Shown here one piece after another: positions 1-5,403 of a stretch of 5,483 nucleotides of DNA (its first letter is position 1; every line of letters starts with the position of its first letter). Source of the stretch: Thioalkalivibrio sp. (lineage in GTDB: Bacteria; Pseudomonadota; Gammaproteobacteria; Ectothiorhodospirales; Ectothiorhodospiraceae); contig SLNI01000012.1 of the NCBI GenBank assembly GCA_007133115.1, positions 1-5,483 on the forward strand, in the 5' to 3' direction. Both the position numbers and the translations under genes were made by a program. Under the pieces are notes generated by a model. It saw only the letters and a program-made list of their open reading frames with translations, searched no databases and was not told where the DNA came from.

Positions 1-815
1 GATTCCTGGAGCCGCCCTTCGGTGTACACGATCAGCCCGCTTTCGAGGAAAACGTCCGATACCCCGACGGCGCCGTTGAGGACCCCGCCGGGATTGTTGC
101 GAAGGTCCAGTACCAGGCCCTGCAGCGGACCGGATTTACGCAGGGATTCCACCGCATTCACCAGGTCGCGAGCGGTGCGTGCCTGGAAATTGGTGATGCG
201 CACGTAGCCGAAACCGGGTTCCAGCTCTTCCCAGCGAACGCTCTGGACCCGGATCACGTCGCGGGTGATGGTGATCCGCAGCGGGCTGTCCACGCCTTCC
301 CGCATCAGGGTCAATGTGATGTCGGTGCCGCGTTTGCCCCGCATCATGTTGACGGCATCGGAAAGGGTCATGCCCTTCACCGGGGTGTCATCGAGCCGGA
401 TGATCAGGTCGCCGGCGCGGATGCCGGCGCGGCTTGCCGGGGTGTCATCGATCGGCGAAATGACCTTGATGAAGCCATCTTCCATGCCGACTTCAATGCC
501 GAGTCCACCGAATTCGCCACTGGTCCCCACCTGCAGGTCGCGGAACTCCTTCTCGTCCAGGTATGCCGAGTGCGGATCGAGCCCGGAAAGCATGCCCTTG
601 ATGGCATTGTCCAGCAGATCGCGGTCCTCGACCTCGGATACGTAATTGCGCTTGATGCGCATGTAGACGTCGGTGAAACGCCGCAGGTCCTCCACCGGGA
701 GCGACGCGCCGGCGCCCTCGTCGCGGTTGGCGAAGACGCCCAGCGAAACACTGAGGAGAATGCCCAGGATTACGCCGAGGGCGACGCCGAAGGCGGTGCT
801 GGAACGCTTGTTCAT
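1..815 (-). CDS. ctpA: Carboxy-terminal processing peptidase (S41 family, CtpA-like), 3' part cut off by window edge
   Basis: Reading leftwards from the ATG at 813-815, an open frame of 271 codons runs to the window edge without a stop. Residues 9-29 form a hydrophobic segment (signal peptide or N-terminal anchor), so the protein should act in the periplasm. LDPHSAYL at residues 79-86 is typical of the family's N-terminal helical region. A PDZ domain starts around GEFGGLGIEV (100-109) and binds substrate C-termini in this family. The start of the S41 protease core is visible as LVLDLRNNPGG (234-244). The catalytic Ser/Lys dyad of S41 peptidases lies further on and is outside the window, so activity cannot be judged. 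The family trims C-terminal tails of periplasmic proteins and cell-wall enzymes. It lies 100 nt downstream of envC on the same strand, a pairing that fits control of peptidoglycan remodelling. A weak GGGGA lies about 8 nt before the start. The family is clear; the symbol ctpA rather than prc rests on the short N-terminal region. Confidence 0.93.
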   Translation of the reverse strand, partial: MNKRSSTAFGVALGVILGILLSVSLGVFANRDEGAGASLPVEDLRRFTDVYMRIKRNYVSEVEDRDLLDNAIKGMLSGLDPHSAYLDEKEFRDLQVGTSGEFGGLGIEVGMEDGFIKVISPIDDTPASRAGIRAGDLIIRLDDTPVKGMTLSDAVNMMRGKRGTDITLTLMREGVDSPLRITITRDVIRVQSVRWEELEPGFGYVRITNFQARTARDLVNAVESLRKSGPLQGLVLDLRNNPGGVLNGAVGVSDVFLESGLIVYTEGRLQE

Positions 816-915
816 GCTCGAATCCCCACGCGGGAGAAAGGTTTAGGGAATGGTACCATTGCGGCCCGCCGGCGCCGCAATATCCGCCGGAATCCCGCGC
901 GTACGATCCCAGCGC
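816..915. other. envC-ctpA intergenic spacer with a small hairpin
   Basis: This 100-nt gap lies between the envC stop and the ctpA start, both on the minus strand. It contains an inverted repeat, ATTGCGG at 858-864 and CCGCAAT at 875-881, with a 10-nt loop, and next to it the 10-nt palindrome ATGGTACCAT at 850-859. On the minus strand no T-run follows the stem, so it does not look like an intrinsic terminator. Read-through from envC into ctpA seems likely. The hairpin could be an mRNA processing or stability element, but nothing shows that directly. No clear promoter was seen here. Confidence 0.4.
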
Positions 916-2100
916 CTACTTTGAGTCCCACCAGGCCGCCGGGTTCAATGTCTCGCCCCGGTGGCGCAGTTCGAAATACAGACCCGGCCCGATCACCGGG
1001 CTCGTACCCCCCGCTTGCGCGACGACGTCCCCCCCGGTCACCCGTTCCCCGGCCCGGGCGAACAGTTCACGGTTGTTGCCGTACAGGGTCAGGTAGTCGT
1101 CACCGTGATCGAGAATCACCAGGAAGCCCAGGCCGCGCATCCAGTCCGCGTACACGGTGGTCCCATCATGTACCGCGCGGACCGGCGAATCGTCGCCCAC
1201 CGCAAACACCTCGCCGCGCCATTGGGGCTGTGGGCCGCCGGTGCGAGGGCTTCCAAAGCGATGCAGAAACGCCCCATTGACGGGCTTGGGAAGGAGGCCC
1301 TGCATCCGCGCGAAGGATCCGGTGACCTGCGTCGGAGCCGAAGCCCGAGAATCCTCTGAAGCGGCTTCGGGCCGGGCTTGTGCGCGCCTTCGTTCCTCCA
1401 TTTGGCGCAGCATTCGCTCCAATGTCTGTGCATTGCTCTCGAGTCGCTCGGCCTCGAGCGCGCCGTCTTCCGCCCGCCGTTGCACTCGCGACAGCAACGA
1501 CTTCTGTTCCTGCTCCTGGCGCTCGATTTCGCGCAGAAGATCGCTGATCTCCGATTCCCGCCTTACCAGCAGGGCCCGGGCGTCGCCGAGGCGGTCGCGT
1601 GCCACACTGAGCTCCGCGACCTGCGCCGCAATGGAGGCCAATGCCCGTTCGCCCCGCGCCTGGAGACGGGCATCGAACTCCCGGTGGTGGTGCAGATCCC
1701 GGTCTCCGGGCTGCAATCCGCCCTGGTGGCGCTGCCGCAGCCATTGTCCGCGCAGCAACGAGGCCGCCTGCTTGCGTGCGAGTTCGAGTTGCCGGGAGCG
1801 CGCCTCCACTTCCGCCTGCAGATCCGCAACTTCCCGGTCCTGGGACGCGATGGCCGCCTGCATTTCGCGCTGTTCACGGCGCAGCTGAAGGTTCCGGCGC
1901 GCCACTTCGGCGATCCGCTCCTCCAGCCGCTCGATCTCGCGCAGGCGCTGCTGCTGTTCGCGCTCCAGTGTGCGCAGTGCCTCGCGTGTCGCCTCGAGCT
2001 CGGAGCTGGCCTCCATCGCGGGAATCGGCCCTGCGGCCAGTAGCAGGCCCAAGAGCCACCCAAGAGGCTGTAACCGGCGGGATTTTGGTCGTCGAGGCAT
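916..2100 (-). CDS. envC: EnvC-like murein hydrolase activator (coiled coil plus degenerate LytM/M23 domain)
   Basis: This is a 394-residue protein, close to the size of E. coli EnvC (about 420). A basic N-terminus and hydrophobic run (about 8-28, ending PIPA) make a signal peptide. Residues about 32-240 are a long Glu/Arg/Gln-rich coiled coil, and about 265-394 form the C-terminal LytM-like domain. Aligned by eye to active M23 endopeptidases, the zinc ligands are gone: the H-x-G-x-D site reads W294-R-G-E-V298, and the HLHFE site reads G373-L-Y-F-E377. Known EnvC proteins are likewise non-enzymatic; they recruit and activate AmiA/AmiB amidases at the FtsEX-controlled septum to split daughter cells. 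That role is inferred here from family membership. The ATG at 2098-2100 is preceded by GGAG only 4 nt upstream, a short but usable spacing. It is divergent from the regulator gene and probably co-transcribed with ctpA. The other candidate, an active NlpD/MepM-type peptidase, is disfavoured by the lost ligands. Confidence 0.9.
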   Translation of the reverse strand: MPRRPKSRRLQPLGWLLGLLLAAGPIPAMEASSELEATREALRTLEREQQQRLREIERLEERIAEVARRNLQLRREQREMQAAIASQDREVADLQAEVEARSRQLELARKQAASLLRGQWLRQRHQGGLQPGDRDLHHHREFDARLQARGERALASIAAQVAELSVARDRLGDARALLVRRESEISDLLREIERQEQEQKSLLSRVQRRAEDGALEAERLESNAQTLERMLRQMEERRRAQARPEAASEDSRASAPTQVTGSFARMQGLLPKPVNGAFLHRFGSPRTGGPQPQWRGEVFAVGDDSPVRAVHDGTTVYADWMRGLGFLVILDHGDDYLTLYGNNRELFARAGERVTGGDVVAQAGGTSPVIGPGLYFELRHRGETLNPAAWWDSK

Positions 2101-2127
2101 TGCGCTCCGGGTAGTATCCGAGTACCC

Positions 2128-2156
2128 TTGATTGCTTATATTCGAAGGTTTACTTT
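2128..2156 (+). promoter_or_regulatory. Candidate sigma-70 promoter of the regulator-rhodanese-grxC-trxC genes
   Basis: TTGATT at 2128-2133 (four of six matches to TTGACA) is followed after exactly 17 nt by TACTTT at 2151-2156 (three of six matches to TATAAT), then by AAAA. Initiation would fall near 2163. That leaves almost no leader for the ATG at 2166 and therefore favours translation from the downstream GTG at 2196 or ATG at 2232. The match is modest; the AT-richness of this stretch within GC-rich surroundings is the main support. Confidence 0.35.
2135..2140 (-). promoter_or_regulatory. Candidate -10 element for envC
   Basis: On the minus strand this reads TATAAG, five of six matches to the sigma-70 -10 consensus, within the only AT-rich stretch of the area. 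Transcription would begin near 2128, leaving a leader of roughly 28 nt before the envC ATG. No good -35 is found 16-18 nt upstream (the region reads like GGGTTT), so the promoter may be weak or need an activator. It sits inside the proposed promoter of the divergent regulator gene, so the two start sites would compete. Confidence 0.35.
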
Positions 2157-2179
2157 AAAACCCACATGAATTTTTCGAA
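2141..2179. promoter_or_regulatory. Candidate operator: two TTCGAA palindromes flanking the regulator's start region
   Basis: The perfect 6-nt palindrome TTCGAA occurs at 2141-2146 and again at 2174-2179, 33 nt apart (about three helical turns). The first copy lies in the -35/-10 spacer of the plus-strand promoter and just upstream of the minus-strand -10. The second lies just past the expected start site. ArsR-family repressors usually bind AT-rich dyads overlapping their own promoter, so this arrangement would suit autorepression. A 6-nt match recurs by chance fairly easily, so this is a suggestion only. Confidence 0.25.
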
Positions 2180-2519
2180 ATACGGGTGCCTAAGCGTGAG
2201 CCACGAACCGATCTGCTTCGACCAGACGCTGATGACCCAGGATGAGGATATCGAGCGGGCGTCGCGCTCCCTGAAGGCCATGTCCCACCCGCTGCGTCTC
2301 AAGATACTCTGCATCCTGGGTGATCGCGAAATCAGCGTGCAGGAGATCGTCGACCAGGTCGGGACCTCGCAGAGCAATATTTCCCAGCACCTCGGCATTC
2401 TGCGCGACAAGGGCATCCTCGCGACCCGCAAGGACGCCAACCGCGTGTATTATCGCGTTGGTGACGCCCGCACCCTGCGCTTGATCAGCATGATGCAGGA
2501 CGTTTTTTGCCGCTCCTGA
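2166..2519 (+). CDS. ArsR-family winged-helix regulator, SqrR/BigR-like persulfide sensor candidate
   Basis: The longest form is 117 residues, with the dimeric ArsR fold: helix SHPLRLKILCIL (about 40-51), then the helix-turn-helix IVDQVGTSQSNISQHLGILR (about 61-80) and wing RKDANRVYYRV. The usual metal-site motif ELCVCD is replaced by KILCILGD, so an As/Cd sensor is unlikely. Cysteines fall at 8, 17, 49 and 115. The spacings 17-49 (32) and 49-115 (66) equal those I recall for Cys9/Cys41/Cys107 of SqrR, and the 66 spacing equals Cys42/Cys108 of BigR, whose inner pair reacts with persulfides to release DNA. Start choice is uncertain: ATG 2166, GTG 2196 (107 residues, closest to SqrR) and ATG 2232 (95 residues) all lack a good ribosome site. 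It stands 20 nt before a rhodanese gene, which supports sulfur sensing. Family is certain; the ligand is inferred. Confidence 0.88.
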   Translation: MNFSKYGCLSVSHEPICFDQTLMTQDEDIERASRSLKAMSHPLRLKILCILGDREISVQEIVDQVGTSQSNISQHLGILRDKGILATRKDANRVYYRVGDARTLRLISMMQDVFCRS

Positions 2520-2539
2520 TCGACTGAAGGCCCTTCCTG

Positions 2540-2968
2540 ATGCTTGAACGCCTGCCGGAATTCCTCGGTAATCACCCCCTGCTGACCGGCGCTCTGATCG
2601 CGGTCATCGCCCTCATCCTTTATACCGAATTTCAGCGCCTTACGCGGAAGTATCGCGCACTGCCGCCCACGGAAGCGGTGCGCGTGATGAACCAGGAAGG
2701 CGCGCTGGTTCTGGATGTGCGGGAAGACAACGAGCTCACGGGTGGGCGCATCGCGGGTGCCCGGCATATTCCCCTCGGTGTGCTGAAGAAGCGGGTGGCG
2801 GACATCGAACGCTACAAGGAATCCCCGGTACTGGTGTACTGCCGCAGTGGCGCACGCTCGGCGGTGGCGGCATCGCAATTGGTCGCGGCGGGGTTCACCG
2901 ATGTGACCAACCTCCAGGGCGGAATCCAGGCCTGGCAATCGGCCGGCCTGCCGGTGAAAAAGAAGTAG
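2540..2968 (+). CDS. yibN: Membrane-anchored rhodanese-like sulfurtransferase (YibN family)
   Basis: This is a 142-residue protein, nearly the same length as E. coli YibN (143). Residues 12-28 are a hydrophobic membrane anchor, preceded by EFLGNHPLL, which resembles YibN's start. A single rhodanese domain follows (about 42-138): LVLDVRE (56-62), GRIAGARHIPL (69-79), and the active-site loop with C101 in YCRSGARS, then LQGGIQAW. C101 is the persulfide-carrying cysteine of rhodaneses. As I recall, E. coli YibN lacks it, whereas this copy keeps a complete loop and should be catalytically competent. The rhodanese domain would face the cytoplasm if the short N-terminus is outside, but topology is not provable here. 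GAAGG lies 9 nt before the ATG. It is 20 nt after the regulator and 7 nt before grxC, so operon membership is likely. The sulfur donor and acceptor cannot be read from sequence; the neighbouring glutaredoxin and thioredoxin are candidate partners. Confidence 0.93.
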   Translation: MLERLPEFLGNHPLLTGALIAVIALILYTEFQRLTRKYRALPPTEAVRVMNQEGALVLDVREDNELTGGRIAGARHIPLGVLKKRVADIERYKESPVLVYCRSGARSAVAASQLVAAGFTDVTNLQGGIQAWQSAGLPVKKK

Positions 2969-2975
2969 TGCGCCC

Positions 2976-3245
2976 ATGCGATTCCAGATGTACCTCACGG
3001 AGTTCTGCCCCTACTGCGTGATGGCACGGCAGCTTCTCGAGCAGCTCGAATATTCCTTCGATGAGATCCGTGTGGATCTCGATCACGACCAAAGACGCGT
3101 GATGCAGGAGCGGTCCGGGCGCAGCTCGGTTCCCCAGATCTTCCTGGGTGCCACGCATATCGGCGGCTACGACGACCTGTCCGCAATGTACCGCTCCGGG
3201 GCGCTGGCGGGCCTGGTTGCGGAGGCATCGGGAGAGACGACTTGA
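2976..3245 (+). CDS. grxC: Glutaredoxin 3 (GrxC family)
   Basis: This 89-residue protein has a single glutaredoxin domain and class I dithiol active site C11-P-Y-C14, as in E. coli GrxC (C-P-Y-C at the same position). The glutathione-binding motifs follow: SVPQIF (about 51-56) with the cis-proline, and GGYDDL (about 64-69), where E. coli has GGCDDL. It reduces protein disulfides and glutathione mixed disulfides using glutathione in the cytoplasm. The start at ATG 2976 places the active site as in the family; ATG 2988 would clip the first strand. No strong Shine-Dalgarno is seen, so translation may depend on coupling to the rhodanese gene that ends 7 nt upstream. Its stop overlaps the start of the thioredoxin gene (TTGA). 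Synteny with yibN upstream and secB downstream matches the E. coli order, except for the inserted thioredoxin. Confidence 0.95.
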   Translation: MRFQMYLTEFCPYCVMARQLLEQLEYSFDEIRVDLDHDQRRVMQERSGRSSVPQIFLGATHIGGYDDLSAMYRSGALAGLVAEASGETT

Positions 3246-3682
3246 GCGCTCCAGACCTGGCTCACCGGGTCTGCCCGCACTGCGGGCAGGTCAATCGCCT
3301 CCCGGATGACAAGGCGTCCGAGGGCCGTTGCGGAGCCTGCCGGAAGCCGATGTTTTCCTCCGAGCCGACCGCCGTGGATCTGGCCCGGCTCGAGCGTTTC
3401 GTCGCGCGCGACCAGCGTCCGTTGCTGGTGGATTTCTGGGCGCCCTGGTGCGCGCCCTGCCGCATGATGGCCCCTCAGTTCGCCGCGGCGGCGCGGGAAC
3501 TGGAGCCGGACATGCGACTGCTCAAACTCGATACCGAGGCGGATCCGGATGCCGGCGCACGTTTCGGCATCCGTGGCATCCCCACCCTGATCCTGTTCCA
3601 GAACGGGCGGGAGAAGGCGCGCCAGAGCGGCGCCCTGTCCTCGGGTGATATCGTAGCCTGGGCCCGACAGGCGGCCCGCTGA
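3242..3682 (+). CDS. trxC: Thioredoxin 2-like protein with N-terminal zinc ribbon (TrxC family), CAPC active site
   Basis: This protein has 146 residues; E. coli TrxC has 139. The N-terminus carries two CxxC pairs, C11-P-H-C14 and C30-G-A-C33, the zinc-binding ribbon that distinguishes TrxC from TrxA. A thioredoxin fold follows, with FWAPW before the active site C70-A-P-C73, and cis-proline P114 in GIRGIPT. The usual thioredoxin site is C-G-P-C; here Gly is replaced by Ala, which could change redox potential or partner choice. The start is TTG at 3242-3244, overlapping the grxC stop; GGGAG at 3230-3234 is 7 nt upstream, a good ribosome site, so translation is probably coupled. It reduces cytoplasmic protein disulfides, normally with electrons from thioredoxin reductase. 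In E. coli trxC is OxyR-regulated and lies elsewhere; its position between grxC and secB suggests recruitment to the regulator-rhodanese-grxC unit. The family call is firm. Confidence 0.94.
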   Translation: MSAPDLAHRVCPHCGQVNRLPDDKASEGRCGACRKPMFSSEPTAVDLARLERFVARDQRPLLVDFWAPWCAPCRMMAPQFAAAARELEPDMRLLKLDTEADPDAGARFGIRGIPTLILFQNGREKARQSGALSSGDIVAWARQAAR

Positions 3683-3690
3683 ACCTCCGC

Positions 3691-3720
3691 TGGTCGCGGT
3701 CCTGCGACCAACCTCTTTTA
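3691..3720 (+). terminator. Weak intrinsic terminator or attenuator between trxC and secB
   Basis: TGGTCGC (3691-3697) pairs with GCGACCA (3704-3710); a further G-U pair closes a GTCC tetraloop. The stem is followed at once by AACCTCTTTTA. The stem is short (7-8 bp) and the T-run has only four consecutive residues, so termination would be partial. Its position just after the trxC stop and before secB suggests that the redox genes and secB-gpsA can be expressed at different levels. Confidence 0.5.
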
Positions 3721-3742
3721 TCCCGGACCACGAGACGACGAC

Positions 3743-4249
3743 ATGGCTGAACAGAACCCCAATGCCGGTGCAGAACCGAACCAAGGCCCCGACTTCGCGA
3801 TTCAGAAGATCTACATCAAGGACCTCTCGTTCGAGGCACCGGCCTCGCCCGGCGTCTTCCTCAAGGAGTGGAAAGCCGAAACCAACGTTCAGCTGAACAC
3901 CAAGGCGCGGGCCCTGAACGAGCAGGAGGGCATCTATGAAGTGACGCTGGGCCTCACCGTGACCACATCGTCCGCGCCGGACGAGACCGCCTATCTTGTG
4001 GAGGTCCAGCAGGCCGGGGTGTTCGTGGCTCGCGGTTTCCCTCCCGAGCAGCGCGATCACCTGCTCGGCGCCTATTGCCCCAACATGCTATTCCCCTTCG
4101 CCCGCGAAGTCGTAACGGACCTCGTGCTGAAAGGCGGATTCCCGCAGATGCTGCTGCAACCGGTGAACTTCGACGCCCTCTACGCGCAGCACCAACAGGA
4201 AAAGCAGGGCGCCGTGGCAACGGACCAGACCGGCCCTGCCACGGCCTGA
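3743..4249 (+). CDS. secB: Protein-export chaperone SecB
   Basis: This 168-residue protein (E. coli SecB: 155) matches the family end to end: FAIQKIYIKDLSFEAP (about 18-33), YEVTLGLTVTT (about 65-75), the hallmark CPNMLFPFAREVV (about 112-124), and FPQMLLQPVNFDALY (about 133-147). The charged, acidic N-terminus and the Gln/Ala-rich tail are variable in the family. SecB is a cytoplasmic homotetramer that holds outer-membrane and periplasmic preproteins unfolded and hands them to SecA. The start ATG at 3743 has only a weak purine-rich leader (GAGACGACGAC). The 60-nt gap before it holds the terminator-like hairpin, so secB may also have its own promoter, though none is obvious. gpsA starts 10 nt after its stop, and the pair is the same as in E. 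coli. Confidence 0.97.
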   Translation: MAEQNPNAGAEPNQGPDFAIQKIYIKDLSFEAPASPGVFLKEWKAETNVQLNTKARALNEQEGIYEVTLGLTVTTSSAPDETAYLVEVQQAGVFVARGFPPEQRDHLLGAYCPNMLFPFAREVVTDLVLKGGFPQMLLQPVNFDALYAQHQQEKQGAVATDQTGPATA

Positions 4250-4259
4250 CCGCCGCCCT

Positions 4260-5303
4260 GTGAGCGATGTCGTGACGATGCCTGGCGACGCCCCCAGAAT
4301 CTGTGTCCTGGGAGCCGGTTCCTGGGGAACCGCTCTCGCGATTCATGCGGCGCGCATGCACCCGGACGTCGTGCTCTGGGGTCGTGACCCCGGACACGCG
4401 GCGGTGCTCGAGCGGAGCCGGGAAAACGCCCGGTATCTCCCAGGGGTGTCCCTACCCGCGAACCTGCGGATCACGGCGGATCGGGAGGGCGCCGTCGGCG
4501 AGCGTGATCTGATTCTGGTCGTGGTGCCGACGAGCGGCTTCCGGGAAACGATACGCTGGGTGGCGCCCCTACTTCAGCCCTGGCAGCGGGTTGCATGGGC
4601 TACCAAGGGCCTGGAAATGTCGACGGGTTCCTGGCTGCACGAGGTGTTGCAGGAAGAATTGCCGGGGCAACCGGCCGCCGTTCTCTCCGGGCCGTCATTT
4701 GCCGGCGAGGTCGCGCGGGAGCAGCCGACGGCGCTGACCATCGCCACCGGGGATCCCGGTCTCGCGGCGCTGGTGGCGCGGGCGTTCCATGGCCGGGCAA
4801 TGCGTCTCTACCGGAACAGCGACGTGCTGGGCGTCGGGCTTGGGGGCGCGTTCAAGAACGTTCTGGCCATCGCGGCCGGCATCTCCGATGGTGCCGGTTT
4901 TGGCGCGAACGCCCGAGCGGCGCTGATGACCCGGGGCCTGGCGGAACTGCAGCGCCTCGGCCAGGCGGTGGGCGCCCGTTCCGAGACGCTTACGGGCCTC
5001 TCCGGTCTGGGCGATCTCGTGCTCACCTGCACCGATGACCAATCCCGCAACCGTCGCCTCGGCCTGTATCTGGGCCAGGGATTCGATCTGGATACTGCCA
5101 AGGCGCGCATTGGCCAGGCCGTTGAGGGAGCGGAGACCGCTCGGGTCGCGGTGGCCAAGGCCGCGGAGGCCGGGGTGGAAATGCCGATCTGCGCAGAGGT
5201 GCACGCCGTGCTGTACCGGGGGCGTCCCGTGCGCGAGGCGGTGCGCCGGTTGCTCGAGCGGGACCCCGTCGCCGAGGACGGACAGGCGTTCGGGAGGGGC
5301 TGA
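4260..5303 (+). CDS. gpsA: NAD(P)+-dependent glycerol-3-phosphate dehydrogenase
   Basis: This 347-residue protein (E. coli GpsA: 339) is complete within the window. The N-terminal Rossmann fold opens with the dinucleotide motif G18-A-G-S-W-G23 and VVLWGRDP. Further motifs are ILVVVPTSGFRE, WATKGLE, SGPSFAGEVA, the catalytic lysine K199 in GGAFKNVLAI, FGANARAAL, and GLGDLVLTCTDDQSRNRRLG near the substrate site. It reduces dihydroxyacetone phosphate to sn-glycerol 3-phosphate, the backbone for phospholipids, in the cytoplasm. The start is taken as GTG 4260, giving a short leader before the fold; ATG 4278 is an in-frame alternative, and neither has a clear ribosome site. It lies 10 nt after secB, so the two are very likely co-transcribed. 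Its last 80 nt are duplicated in inverted orientation at the right end of the window, but the reading frame itself is intact, with a normal C-terminus. Confidence 0.97.
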   Translation: MSDVVTMPGDAPRICVLGAGSWGTALAIHAARMHPDVVLWGRDPGHAAVLERSRENARYLPGVSLPANLRITADREGAVGERDLILVVVPTSGFRETIRWVAPLLQPWQRVAWATKGLEMSTGSWLHEVLQEELPGQPAAVLSGPSFAGEVAREQPTALTIATGDPGLAALVARAFHGRAMRLYRNSDVLGVGLGGAFKNVLAIAAGISDGAGFGANARAALMTRGLAELQRLGQAVGARSETLTGLSGLGDLVLTCTDDQSRNRRLGLYLGQGFDLDTAKARIGQAVEGAETARVAVAKAAEAGVEMPICAEVHAVLYRGRPVREAVRRLLERDPVAEDGQAFGRG

Positions 5304-5304
5304 G

Positions 5305-5327
5305 CCCGCGAGGCCTCCGTCCGCGGG
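5305..5327 (+). terminator. GC-rich hairpin after gpsA, possible terminator
   Basis: CCCGCG (5305-5310) pairs with CGCGGG (5322-5327) over an 11-nt loop, immediately after the gpsA stop. There is no T-run behind it, so it is not a classic intrinsic terminator. If the inverted arm at 5379-5403 is genuine, the 25-nt flanks on each side would pair instead and give a much longer stem. Confidence 0.35.
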
Positions 5328-5356
5328 TCGCCGTGAATCCATCCCTGGAGGCTTGA

Positions 5357-5376
5357 CGGCAGCATCCATGCTGCCG
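5357..5376. repeat. Short REP-like palindrome in the loop of the large inverted repeat
   Basis: CGGCAGCAT (5357-5365) and ATGCTGCCG (5368-5376) form a perfect 9-bp stem around CC. It is preceded by GTGAATCCATCCCTGGAGGCTT. Intergenic palindromes with a GCATCCATGC core recur, to my recollection, in several GC-rich gammaproteobacterial genomes, so this may be one copy of a dispersed repeat family. Only this copy is present here, so repeat status is inferred. Confidence 0.5.
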
Positions 5377-5403
5377 ACACCCGCGGACGGAGGCCTCGCG
5401 GGC

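Noticed and set aside
570..1280. 236-residue plus-strand open frame spanning the ctpA-envC gap
   Set aside because: It overlaps two well-supported minus-strand genes; it is Arg/Pro-rich low-complexity in type and has no ribosome site.
1378..2043. 221-residue open frame on the plus strand
   Set aside because: It is antisense to the envC coiled-coil region. The apparent Leu/Gln-rich pattern mirrors the Glu/Arg codons of envC and is not a separate gene.
916..2100. Active M23 zinc endopeptidase
   Set aside because: The residues aligned to the zinc ligands are W294, V298, G373 and Y375, none of which can serve as ligands.
2166..2519. Arsenic or cadmium/zinc sensor reading of the ArsR protein
   Set aside because: The ELCVCD metal-binding motif is absent and there is no arsenic or metal efflux gene nearby.
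3167..4060. 297-residue open frame on the minus strand
   Set aside because: It lies opposite trxC and secB, which are unmistakable; it has no recognisable motif, and long antisense frames are expected in GC-rich coding DNA.
4695..5380. Long minus-strand open frames opposite gpsA that extend into the loop
   Set aside because: They are shadows of gpsA with no family features; the parts beyond 5303 exist only because of the loop sequence.
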